Shown here: positions 1-11,610 of the stretch, piece after piece
Layout of the letters: each line of letters begins with the position of its first letter
Numbering within the stretch: the stretch's first letter is position 1
Assembly: GCF_000150275.1 (NCBI RefSeq)
Contig: NW_002060948.1
Coordinates: 3,424,512 to 3,488,511, forward strand
Direction of reading: 5' to 3'
Source of the DNA: Trichoplax adhaerens
Lineage: Eukaryota > Placozoa > Uniplacotomia > Trichoplacea > Trichoplacidae
DNA length: 64,000 bases
Notes under the pieces: model-generated
Seen by the model: only the letters and a program-made list of their open reading frames with translations
Database searches by the model: none
Told to the model about the DNA's origin: nothing
Made by a program: the position numbers and the translations under genes

Positions 1-827
1 TACTCGATTTGCCGATACAGACGCGATATCATTTAACTTTGTGTTACGAATATTTCTTCGATGTTCAAATTTTTTCTTATAATATTCGATACCGTTTCGT
101 AACTTTTCACTTGATTTAGTTAATTTAATATGGATTGTTTTGAGAGGATCGTAACGATCTATTGCTGGAGGCTTATAAAGATGCTCGATTGACGAATCGA
201 ACATAACCATTCTAAAGGCAAGAGGATGGACAGCACTGACAATTTCGTTATTATCATCATAGAATACAATATCGCCGTAATCATTCTTTTTCCATTTGCC
301 TGTTAAATAGAAGATAGCACTAACATCGTCGTCACGAGATGGAGTATCAGTAGATTTCTTGGGAATTTCAGATCTTATAACTAATTTAGCAGCGGCCTGA
401 TAAATATGATAGTCGTTACCTTGTTTATCGCCTTAAAATGTTTTACAGCTCTAATAAGTTTTTGACCGATCTTTGATTTTTCCATAAACTGAGGATCGAG
501 AAATGTTTTCCATAAAATATGATCAGGGCTTTCTTCTTTATAATCGCTACCATTATTATAGTTGTTAAGTGTCATTTCCCACTGTCCAAGACTGGATAAA
601 TATCGTCGGAACAGATAGATACTGAAAGGTTGTGTAAAGTTATTATATATCGAAATTTTTCGATTATCGGACGTATAGAATGAACGGTATAGATTTTCAT
701 CGAAGTCATCTCTTATTTTAGTTTCATCGGATATTTTAGACTTTTTAGCGTCACCAAATATCACAATAATAACAACTACGAATAAGTATATCCATTGATT
801 TCTTATATTCCTAGAGAGACGAGCCAT
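1..827 (-). pseudogene. Partial, frameshifted secreted 2OG-Fe(II) oxygenase, copy A
   Basis: This is the N-terminal part of a fourth copy of the two-domain 2OG-Fe(II) oxygenase family; the rest lies beyond the left edge. The start codon is at 825-827 and is followed by a hydrophobic signal peptide (residues about 12-25). The frame matches copy D to about residue 124 (a VKHFK motif). One T is then missing near 433 compared with copy D, so translation runs into a stop at 381-383 after 148 codons. Upstream of the lesion the paralogous frame continues open to position 1, so this single base is the only break in the visible part. It may be a young pseudogene, a polymorphism or an assembly error. 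Positions 26-609 are almost identical to copy D, while the signal-peptide end is clearly more diverged. Confidence 0.75.
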
Positions 828-2625
828 AATTGCATTAATGTGGTCCTCGTACGCGAAAGAATTTCAGTAATTGCGTAGAATAACGATCTATGAAAATTAC
901 AAACAAATAAAGCTTCTAAATGAAGTTTACTGCTTTGACGATAGCTTCTTTATTCAATCATGAGTTTATGCAAAAGCTATTTTAAGCCCGGTAAAGATCT
1001 GATTATGTACAGTACCGCAAGTCTTATGTACATTTATCACATATGACGATTGAATAGAAAGTCCTCTATAAACAGGAAAGAGAAGGCGTTACTGGCAATT
1101 TTAATTACGATCTTTATGATAGAGGATAATGCGGCTTGAACGCTTATTTTCTATCCCTAGTACCTTTTGAAGCGCTATAACTACAACAAAGTTAAATGGT
1201 GTATTAGGCTTTTTCTATATCGCTCTTTTTCCTTAGGATATAAATCTACGAAGAACATCATAATGCCTAGCTACTATAGTTAAAATTAAATATATAATAT
1301 CGTTTGATGGACGTTAGATTGTAAATAGGCCTATAAGATTACAAGGGCATAATATTGCTATCTCTTTTAGATGATCAATAAATAATGCCAAGTATACTCG
1401 TAGGTAATCTCTACCATTAGTGTAAGGGATAAACCCGCCTATATTTGCCCAAACTAAGCTTACAGTTGGCAAATATATAACTATAATCTAGTAGGTTAGA
1501 TGGTAGATCATAACATTAACCCTTATCGATAGTTATTCAATGATATTAAATTCAGGCGAGCTCTATAGCCTGACGGTTATGCTTACAGTTAGTAAATTTA
1601 GGCATAATCAAAATCTAATCGATTAGACTATCTGATATAACATTGCTAATCCTTGCCGAGGATCGTCATGCATATTCTAATAATTTACTGTCGTATCAAT
1701 CAAATTGGTTTATCCTTACTACTTACATAGAGAACGCCGGTAGTTAACCATTCGACTTTTATAATATACAAATTAGATAATAACACTGTATGCAACTATA
1801 TCATCACCAATTCTAATCAGCTGAAATAACTAAAGACGATTTCGCTGACTTTACTTAATATTAGAGCTATACTTATCTTGAAATGGACTTTCATCAAGCA
1901 TTTTCGATATTTTCAATAAGAATAATATGGAGATATTCAATTACTTATAAATGAGACCCGATAAAAGGGAAAGTAACAGAGAAGAATTCTTGTTGAATAA
2001 GTTAATAATTAAATCATGCTGGTAGATTTTCGAATACGTAGAGATGGTAACTGTGGCACTTTTTAACACACCTTCAATAATAATATAGAGAACTGTGATG
2101 GAATTGCCAAAGAGCGATTAAATTTGCCGAATTTATTGCCTATTGCATAATGGTGTGCCCTTTCATTGACAATATCTTGATACTAACGTACAGTATTCAC
2201 GTATAACAAATTGAATAGATGTATACTTGTAACTATTGCATAGTTCTGCTTTGATGGATCTAGCTTAGGAAATTTCCATCAGTGAGATCATTTTCAGTAA
2301 ATAGGATTAATGAAGACTGTTATTAGTCAAAATAGAAGATAACCTTAATACTAAATGAGTCATGTTTAAAAATGAGTCCTAGATACATGTTGATATTAGT
2401 TCATATATTTTAACAAATAGTATAATATACTCGAATACTTTACAAAGACCAATACAGTATTACGCTAGCTACCTTGACTAACAGCATCTATTATAATCAA
2501 TTTCTATCATACTAGATCTACAGAAAATCATTGCCTTGTCACGTTATACATATATCAATTTAACTTCTGTTTATCTATCGATTGATGGTATTAATTGCCA
2601 GCAGATTGTTTATTTAGCCTTCGAC
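828..2625. other. Non-coding spacer between copies A and B
   Basis: About 1.8 kb of AT-rich sequence. I see no convincing ORF, RNA gene or mobile element. It must contain the 5' region of copy A and the 3' end of copy B, but no promoter element is recognisable. Confidence 0.6.
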
Positions 2626-4694
2626 CTATAAATGTTTACTAATTTGGTCTGCTAATTTATCGGCTGTTTTATATATCTTCATTTCTATGGAGTTTTGTAG
2701 CTTAGCCATCTTGTCTCCGTTATATCTATGCTTTTCAATTGTCTTAATTAATTTCAGGCGTTCTTTGGCACCTGCTTTATTTTCTATTTCAGGCAGTGAT
2801 CGATGAGGATGACGATAGGCTTCCGCCAAACTCTCGAATTCTTCATCTAATAAGGAAAATAACACATCAGTAGGATGAAAGCAATGGATAAAATAGTTCT
2901 CTATAATGACCATAGATCTTAGCATAAGTTATTACGGCTTATCCATTAATCAAGAGCTTTGCAGTTTAAGAAAAATAAACGGTTATTTAGAATAATTTTA
3001 GACTAGAGTAAAGAATAAATACCTTTTGCTGCTTTATTTTGATTGTTGGTATTGCTCTCTTGTGATCGTTGATCATTTCCTTCACCAATTGCGTCTTGAT
3101 TTTGTTCCTCATTGATATGGAAGCCATTATCAGTTATTAGTTCATCTTCATCTAAGAGCATACTTAAAGTACTTTTCTCCAGTTTTTTGGAGCCTAATTT
3201 GTGTGCAATTCTTTTAATGTAATCATACTGATCCACATTTCCTGCATAAATTGCATAATCTTCCGATAATCGATTTAATCTAGCTTGTGGTTCATCTTCT
3301 GCCATCTTGACAGAGAATGAATATCTTAGACCGTCGAAATCATTGGATGGAGGCCTTGCTGAATGGTAAATGGTACTCTGAAAAATAACACTTCGACCAT
3401 AACGTGGCCTCACTTCTATCACATAGTCGTTGTCATCGGTATTTTTTTCGAAGTAAGCGGTTTCTCCACCCATTTGTGCAGTCCAATTTGGATTTAAGTA
3501 AGTTACCATTGTCCATTGATCAGCAGTTTGTGAGCAATCATCATGGACTCGAGTATTATCGGTATTTTTAATCATATTACATGAGACATCATAGGGGAAA
3601 TAGGTATCACGACTGCCGACATAGCGAACCACTTGTTGATGGATTTTCCATAAATTACTATCGACAAAGTCTTGTAGAGAGAAAGATGCTAACCATGATA
3701 CACCATCGCTTCCTTTGTCAAGATAACTTTGATGGACATATTCCTTATATTCAATAATTCGACTTAAGCCTTGTAATTCTTGAGGAGTAAATACGTTATC
3801 TAAGACGTAGATTTTTTTACCACTTTGGGCTACATGTTGTCGTGTAATATGTTTCTCGACATCGATAGTTCGCGGCTGCGATAGAGGAGCGATATCGTTT
3901 AATTTCTTATTTCGAGCATCTACTCGATGTTGTGATCGTGCTTTATAATCTTCGATGGCTTTCTTTAATTTATCACTGGATTTAGTCAGTTTAATATGGA
4001 TTGTTCTTACTGGGCCATTGCTATCGATGGATGGAGGCTTGTAAAGATGTTCGATGGAAGAATCAAACATGACCATCCTAAACATAAGAGGATGAACACC
4101 GCACACAATTTCCTTATTTTTCTCATAGAATAAAATATCACCATAGTCATTTTTCTTCCATTTGGTGATTAAATAGAGGATAGCGCTGATATCGTTATCA
4201 TCAGCTGGAGCATCGATACTCCCTTTAGGCACTTCCGATCTTACGACAAGTTTAGCAGCGACATTATACATGTGGTAGTTATCACTTGCTTGATCACCTT
4301 TAAAATGCTGAACAGCGCGAAGGACTTTACGACCAATTTTACTTTTTTCAATGAACTCAGGATCGAGAAAGGATTTCCACAAGATGTGATCAGGGCTATC
4401 GTCTCTAAAATCGCTGCCATTATTATAATCTTTGAGTGTATGCTCCCATCGACCAGCGTCGGACAAATAACGTCGAAGTAGGTAGACATTGGACGGCAGT
4501 AAAAAGTCATTATAGACCGAAATTTTTCGATGATCGGATGTATAGAATGATTTATAGAGGTTGTGATCGAAATTATCCTTTTGCTCTTCACGATTGGATT
4601 TTTCCGAGTTGTCACCATTGCTAAAAGTGATTATCGTCATCGATAACACTAAGCATAGGTATAAATTTCTGACACTACCTAATAGAATTGCCAT
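2626..4694 (-). CDS. Secreted tandem-DSBH 2OG-Fe(II) oxygenase, copy B
   Basis: Two exons, 3023-4694 and 2626-2846, join in frame (phase 1; donor AAAG|GTATTT, acceptor TTATTAG|AT) to give 630 aa. Residues 1-26 form a signal peptide. Residues about 45-240 are a degenerate beta-helix half with the fold signature KWKKNDYGDILFY but no proximal HxD. Residues about 290-465 are the catalytic half: H384-x-D386 (RVHDDCS), the strand YLNPNWTAQMGGE, distal H444 (IYHSARPP) and R457, the likely 2OG-binding arginine. This matches the P4H/PKHD-type 2OG-Fe(II) fold (Pfam 2OG-FeII_Oxy_3 type). The protein probably hydroxylates an amino-acid side chain, perhaps proline, in a secretory-pathway substrate; the substrate is unknown. 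The second exon encodes a charged helical tail with YRHPHRSL and KMAKLQ. There is no ER retrieval motif (ends ISKHL). Copies C and D follow on the same strand. Confidence 0.88.
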
Positions 4695-7120
4695 AGTTCT
4701 TAGGGTATTTTTGTACTCCTTCTTGAAGATTTTTATTCGAGCTCGTTTATATGTCCGAGATATATACTGTAATTATTGAAGTCTCCGTAGTAGTAAAGGC
4801 AAGTTAAGGCAACGCACCAAACACTTCTCGATATGTATTGATCCTTATTGAAGGAAATTCAAGTTTCTTTACTCAAGGCAAGTTAAGGCAAGGCACCAAG
4901 GGCGTCTCAATGTATACTGATCCTAATAGAATAAAATGGAAGTTTCTCAATCTGTACTGACCCTTATTGAAAAAATGGAAGTTTCTATAATCAATGGAGC
5001 TTCTCGATCTGTACTGATCCTTATTGAAGAAAATCCAATTTTCTCTGATCAAGGCAAGTTAAAGTAACGCCCCAGGAGCTTCGAAATATAGAATCCTCGT
5101 ACAGTCATCAACTGAATAAACAGTCGACGACCGATTTACAATTAATCTCCTTAGCTGTTTAGGTCACGTAAAATCAACTTGATATCGCTCAACCTATAAA
5201 GAATATTGAATAGTATAAGATCCTTTAGAGGTAAGGGAAAAGAGGCGCCGATGCTAATTCTACGCTAGCTAAGTGGTTGTCTGTACCCAACATCGATATT
5301 ATACTACAATACAAAAGTCTATTTTAGAAATATAAAGCCTATAATTATTATAATGAATTCTTCTTACTGCCTATTGAAATGGTAATGCCATTGATTTTAT
5401 TCTACTGCCTATTAATATTAGGCATGATAGACAATAACGCAAAAGTTAACATCACGTATACATCGGAATGAATGGAATTAGATCTAGTTTGACCAGTAGC
5501 TCCTACGTGATGATGAAAATAATACTCTGGAATAAAAATATATATACTACCTATGTTTAGTCTTTAACTTTGCTATAGTAAACGTAATTCTCATAGTTCT
5601 TTAACGGCTATTTTAGTGGTTTACTGCTTGCCACAGGTGTCATAATATCCATTCAATCAACGCCATGTTGGCATCCAGTTTTATTGGTAATAGAGTTATG
5701 ACTGCCTCAAGTTCATACATTCAGTCGAAATAGTTCTTTCTATCAGTTCTTTGCTTAACCATTCCATGACAGATTGAAAGAACTTTCGACGTACAGCCGT
5801 AGTAAACTTGATTAATTCAGTTTGCAAAGGAGAGTTTAGTGTGCACAGTCAAAATAAATATTAGGTAGAAACGATTGCCGTATATGGATACTACCAGCGT
5901 TTCCTTGAAGAGAATTAATATCGATTGGATAATAACGACGATAGCCTCCCAAGGAGCTATTTACAAATTTCCATTAGAAATGATTCTGAGTAGAAATTAC
6001 TACTAAATAAGATTTTTATAATTAGTGTTGGACCCACTGTAACCATTAAATGCAACTAAATTCGTTTTTAATGCTGTTCCTGTGAATTATTTACCGTTCA
6101 TTTCAATATGGCAGGGGTTATTCTATGGCTTACTCTGAGTAAATGTGGATGCAAGATATCGGCTAGTAAGCTCGTAAAATAGACATTCTAGATGATTACA
6201 TATTGACAGTAAGTGAGCTGCCAATGAAACAGATATTAGCAATTCCCTCTAAGTAGCGATGTCATAATTCAAACGAGTGGATGTCAGAGAATAGTAATTA
6301 AACTCTCTGTTAGATATAGATCCTAACAAATGGGAGTTAGAGAGTAGTAATTCAACTCCTCGTTAGAAAGGGGTTCGGATGATTGCAACGAAGGAGTGAC
6401 AGAGAGAACAAGTCTTGATCGTTATTGAAATCATATCATTTCATAAGCATGATATTCAAGTTTTTTTTTATAAATCCTTGTCATCATTGTCTTACTGAGA
6501 AAATTGTTTGGATCGCTTGCCAAGTGCTAAAAATCATTCACCATTTTCCATTGCTAATATAATTATAGATATTGTAATTTATCGCCAATGATTTTAAAGG
6601 GTGATATGATATCTTGAAGTACTAGGCAAGAAGGTGAGAAATATTGAAGGAGTAGTTAGAAGATAGATTCCGTTGCACGAACAGAATAGATGACTACAGC
6701 AAACTAGATATTTTTAATAAAGTAGAAGAGCAAAACCAATCAAAGAAAGGTATGGAAAGGATGAAGATGGCAAAAGTGCAACCTTGGACAGAAATACACT
6801 GATTAGAATGCTATATTTATTTCGAATAAGAATATGAAAGTTAAACAGCTGTTATAGAGGTATACACACAACACTACATTACATTTAGCGATATTATTAG
6901 TAGCAAATGAGATTATTACCACCAATGAAAAGTCGCTTAAATCTATAGCATCCAATTGATTGTATTGGATTGAATGTTAATTCCGCAATATGAAACAAAA
7001 TAATGATAAAATTGTAATAGGAATGAATAATTATAGTAGTCGTTATTTCCTCTGGATCAACTTGGGCTACAAACTGGATTGTGAAAGAATCATAAAGTAG
7101 AGCTGGCATAATAGATAAAT
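4695..7120. other. Non-coding spacer between copies B and C
   Basis: About 2.4 kb without a supported gene. It contains the degenerate repeat cluster near 4796-5090. It also has a weak two-copy repeat at about 6278-6372, in which a unit containing AGAGAATAGTAATTAAACTC recurs as AGAGAGTAGTAATTCAACTC. A short ORF at 6897-7109 has no recognisable features. Confidence 0.55.
4796..5090. repeat. Degenerate tandem repeat cluster upstream of copy B
   Basis: Two short motifs recur in this stretch. GGCAAGTTAAGGCA-like sequence occurs near 4798, 4877 and, diverged, 5043. A motif close to TGTACTGATCCTTATTGAA occurs near 4835, 4905, 4955 and 5015. Copies have diverged and spacing is irregular (about 45-80 bp). 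The cluster begins about 100 bp upstream of the copy B start codon, in its likely promoter region. Confidence 0.65.
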
Positions 7121-9265
7121 TTATAAATATGGAGCAATTTGAGCAGAGACTTTAGCGTAGGAATTGTGCATATTCTCTTCTAAGGAGTTTTGCAATTTAG
7201 CCATGATTTTACCGTTATCCCTATGCTTATCGATTGTCTTGATTAACTTGGCTCGTTTTTTAACGCCATCTTTATTGGTAACCTCGACTAACTTTCGATG
7301 AGGATTGCGATAATCATCCAGCATATATTCAAGTTCCTCTGTAATGAATTTGTAATATGGCGTCAAGAGATAGAATCAGTGTAATGATGGAATACTCTAT
7401 GACTACCGAATTTACTTCCTTATAATCGACTTTAATTTTATTTTAGAACGGGGTTACTAATGGAAAGTAAAGCTATAACACCTTGGCACACTGTTCTAGA
7501 CGATCACCACCATGAAAATATATTTAATTATTTCTACTCTACTCTAATAATAATGAATTAAGCCATTCATGCTCAGCATATTCACATTGACAAGTTGAAT
7601 GGACAATTTACCTTCTTCTGCTTCGTCTTCAACAGATTGATCCTTTTGAGCTGGTGATTGGTCTTCTTCCTCTTCATCTTGATATTGCCCTTTACCTCGC
7701 GTTTTGCCTTCTCCTTCGTCATCGACCTGGGGCGCATCTTCGCCTAACAACATACGGAGAACCATTTTCTCTCCTTTTTCCGTCCCCATCATACGTCCAA
7801 TTCTTGTCACACTATCACGCAGGTCAATATTTCCAGCATAAATTGAAAAATCTTCCGTTAATCGATTGACTCGAGCTTGTGCTTCGTCTTCCGCCATCTT
7901 AACCGAAAAGGTATATCTTAAACCATCGAAATCATTGGCTGGCGGCCTTGCTGAATGATAGAGTGTACTCTGGAAAATAACACTTCGTCCATAACGTGGC
8001 CTGACTTCGGTAATATAAAAATTATCGTCGATATTTTTCTCAAAGTAAGCCGTTTCGCCACCCATTTGTGCAGTCCAATTGGGGTTCAAGTAGGTTACCA
8101 TCGTCCATTGATCAGCTACTTGTGAACAATCATCATGGACTCGCGTTTTATCATTACATCGAATCATATTACATGAAACATCATAAGGGAAATAGGTAGT
8201 GCGACTACCAACATGGCGAACAACTTGTTGATGGACATTCCATAAATTGCTATCGACAAAGTCTTGTAGCGAAAAGGATGCAGCCCAGCTAACACCATCA
8301 CTTCCTTCATCGAAATTACCATCATGATCGTAGCGCTTATATTCGATGAGTTTGCGTAAATTTTTCAGCTCTTCAGCAGTATATAAATTATCCAGGACGT
8401 ACATTTTTTTACCATTGGGGGCCGTATAAGTTCGTGTAATATGTTTATCGACATCGATGACTTGTCCTGCTTGTATTGGAGCAACTTGGTTTAGTGTTTT
8501 TTCACGAGCTTGGGATCGAAGTTGTGATCGAGCTTTCCATTGCTCGATAGCATTATTGACTTTCTCCTTGGATTGAGTTAATTTAACTTGCAAGGTGATA
8601 ACTGGGCCTTCATGATCGACCGAGGGAGTTTTATATTGATGCTCGATAGAAGAATCAAACATGATCATGCGAAATATAAGTGGATGAACAGCACCGATAA
8701 TTTCCTTGTTGTTATCGTAAAATAAAATATCACCATAATCATTTTTTTTCCATTTACCTATTAAATATAAGATAGCACTGACATCGCCATTACCCATTGG
8801 TGCATCTTGACTGCTTTTTGGGATTTCTGATCTTGCAATTAATTTTGCAGCAACATGATAGATCTGGTAGTCATTGCCTTGTTGATCGCCTTTAAAATGT
8901 CTAACAGCTCGTATGATTTTTTGACCAATTTTGGTTTTGCCAATGAATTCAGGATCGGGAAAAATTTTCCACAAGACATGATCAGGACTATCTTCTTTAA
9001 AATCACTACCGTTATTATAATCGTTCAGTGTAACTTCCCATTGGCCAATGGTGAATAAATAGCGTTTAAGTAAGTAGAGAGAAGTGGGTTTTAAAAAGTT
9101 GTTATAGATGGAAAGTTTTCGATTATCCTCTGTGTAAAACGACTTGTACAAATTGGTATCGAAATCATCCTTTTCTGGGACATTTTTACTTTTGCTTGAT
9201 TTCTTACTATCGTCGGCTGAGATTAGGATAGCGCAAAGTATCAAGAGACCGATTGATTTTCGCAT
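7121..9265 (-). CDS. Secreted tandem-DSBH 2OG-Fe(II) oxygenase, copy C
   Basis: Two exons, 7612-9265 and 7121-7338, join in phase 1 (GAAGAAG|GTAAAT to CATTACAG|AGG) to give 623 aa. A short hydrophobic signal peptide (residues about 4-17) precedes a lysine/serine-rich stretch. The N-terminal DSBH-like half spans about 40-232 and lacks HxD. The catalytic half spans about 280-457 with H377-x-D379, H437 and R450, so all expected iron and 2OG contacts are present. It differs from copies B and D in its acidic, glutamine-rich segment before the intron (residues about 500-550). The second exon encodes the family tail with YRNPHRKL and IMAKLQN, ending AQIAPYL without an ER retrieval signal. An (AG)n run lies about 75 bp upstream of the start codon. 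Reaction class is inferred from the fold; the substrate is not evident. Confidence 0.88.
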
Positions 9266-11610
9266 CCTGTTGACAATCTTTATCTTGGATAATCACTAGA
9301 AAAGGGAACGGAAACACAATTTTTTTAAATTGTACTTTCTCTCTCTCTCTCTCAATTACAGATCAAGTAGAAATAGTGTAGTACTCTGGACAACTGTATA
9401 CCAATAGTTCAATGGATTAAATTGAAGGAGCCAATCTGCCTCTATGTGTCCTTTTAATAGACAATCAATATTAAACTTTAACGACTCTTTTTTAATAGGC
9501 AATTTTACGTCATAACGCTAACAACAGGTCGTTACTTCGCAATTATGAGAGAAAGAATTGATGTCGGTAGCTGGAATGGAGTACAATATTGAATTGTTTT
9601 ACTATTATGGGGGATTGCCTATTGATATAATAATGGAGGCTTGCACTAATTGCAAAAAGTCACGCCTTCATAAGGCATTGAAGAAGAATAGTAAGAATAT
9701 TATTTAAGCTATCTTATAGTTTTAAGACAAATTGAATAGACATGGTGTACAACTACTATAAGAGATCAAATATTGATCGAAGCTTAGACGTAGGACAACA
9801 TTGTTGTATAGGAAATTATAAAGAGAGGATAGAAAATGAATATCAATAAATGATCCGTGGGCTAGCTATGACAACATGGATTGCCTTGTAATTAAGTCTA
9901 GTCTACGAGTACTCGTATCCTAAGAGGAAAGGGATTGATGATGCAATTCTTGCTGTTGGTTTGGGTAGATGGAGGCTGAGATAATGGCTTCCATCATGGT
10001 TTATAAACTATACCAAGATAGGCCATCTTGAGACGGTAGAATAGTACTGAAGGAGAGGCAATATTAAGCATAGCAAAACGATATACTCATATATACGTAG
10101 AAGAAAACTTCCCATAGGTAGTATCTACTGTACTCTTCAACCGAAATAATTTACTTAATTGAATAAGCTAGTACTCCAAATAGGATGAGTAGATTATCAT
10201 TATTACTCGTATTTGTCAACTTGCCTTTTAAATGAACGGCCCCCCCAAAATGCATACTATGCCGGTGCTAGAAGTAGTCAATCAATTGTAAATTATAGGA
10301 ATCATTACAGCACGTTTTTCTATAGTAATTTTCCTACATTATAGATCGATCTTATGTTAACTACGGATACGCCTTAACTCATAAGATTGCATTGAATTTA
10401 TGGCATATTTAACTAAGAAAGTGTTATACTTAAGCAATGAGTTCACTCCGTGAGTAACATTTATAACTGATATTTATCGTTAATGTTCCGTATTTCTAGC
10501 TACATCAGGTTACACCTCGATACGATTATGATTTATACTTCGCACTACAATTAGTAAATGATCAGTTCACTTTTTGCAATCTACAGTATTACAAGCTGTA
10601 GTTCAGCCCCAAATATAACTTGGATTACGATCCAAGATTGTACAAGAACAGGTTAAAAATTGTACGTTCGAGTGTAAGATTGTATTAAGTATCTATTTTA
10701 GTAAATCTAACTACAGTAATTATACAACATAAAGCAACTATAACGGACTGTTTTATTCTTACCCCATAATGTAAGAAGTGAATCTATATGCATATAAACA
10801 CGACGATAGATCAGAGTCATTAATAAAATGAACAATAAGAAAAATGTCTGCTGTGCCAGTACTGAATCTCTCTATATTGATATCTACAGTATGGCTAAAA
10901 CCTGAATTCCGGCAATATATGATAGCCGGCTAAAGTTCGAATTAGGAGTGCACATCGTCCTATAGTTTAAGGACGACTATTTACTTAATAGAAAGAAAAT
11001 CAACTCCGTTTAGTCCTTTCGCATACTGCATTGCTAAACACTTCCGTAAAGCAATAAAATCGATTAATCTGATTAGCATTCTACTTCAAGCATGAGTATC
11101 GCCGGCTAAAGCCCTAAAATCGAATATTTTTGCTTTTCATATCACTGTTCTACTACAGTAGTTCAAAGGACGAAGGACTAAATCTATCGCAGACTAATGC
11201 AGCTTCAATAGCTTATCCATAATTTATAAATGATTTATGCTACTGATCTACGTAGTTTCTTGCTGCGATTCAACAGTACAAGGTTCGGCTAGTATACACT
11301 GACGACCAATCCATAACAAGATTGCCGAAATCAAGAATTCTTTATTGGTACCAAACCCACACATATACACCACTCGATGGTAAAGCATCAAGTGGTTCCT
11401 TGCTTACACACAGTTATCCTATTTATCAATCGCTATACTAAATCTAAGCTAACTAGGGATAAAGTTACTAGCTAGTAAAGAATAACTTAATAATTAAAAT
11501 AGTCCAAATTCAAATGATTTACAGTAAAAATGCGATGGCATGATTTACGTAAAATGAGCATCAACATCAGTAAGGTTATAAATACTACTAAAATGGAATA
11601 CTATTTATCC
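9266..11610. other. Non-coding spacer between copies C and D
   Basis: About 2.3 kb with no supported ORF or RNA gene. A CT/AG dinucleotide run lies at about 9338-9353, just upstream of copy C. Nothing else is recognisable. Confidence 0.55.

Noticed and set aside
4241-4618. Long minus-frame ORF inside copy B, and plus-strand ORFs at 4272-4624
   Set aside because: They overlap the catalytic-family reading frame, which is conserved in all paralogues; these are shadow frames.
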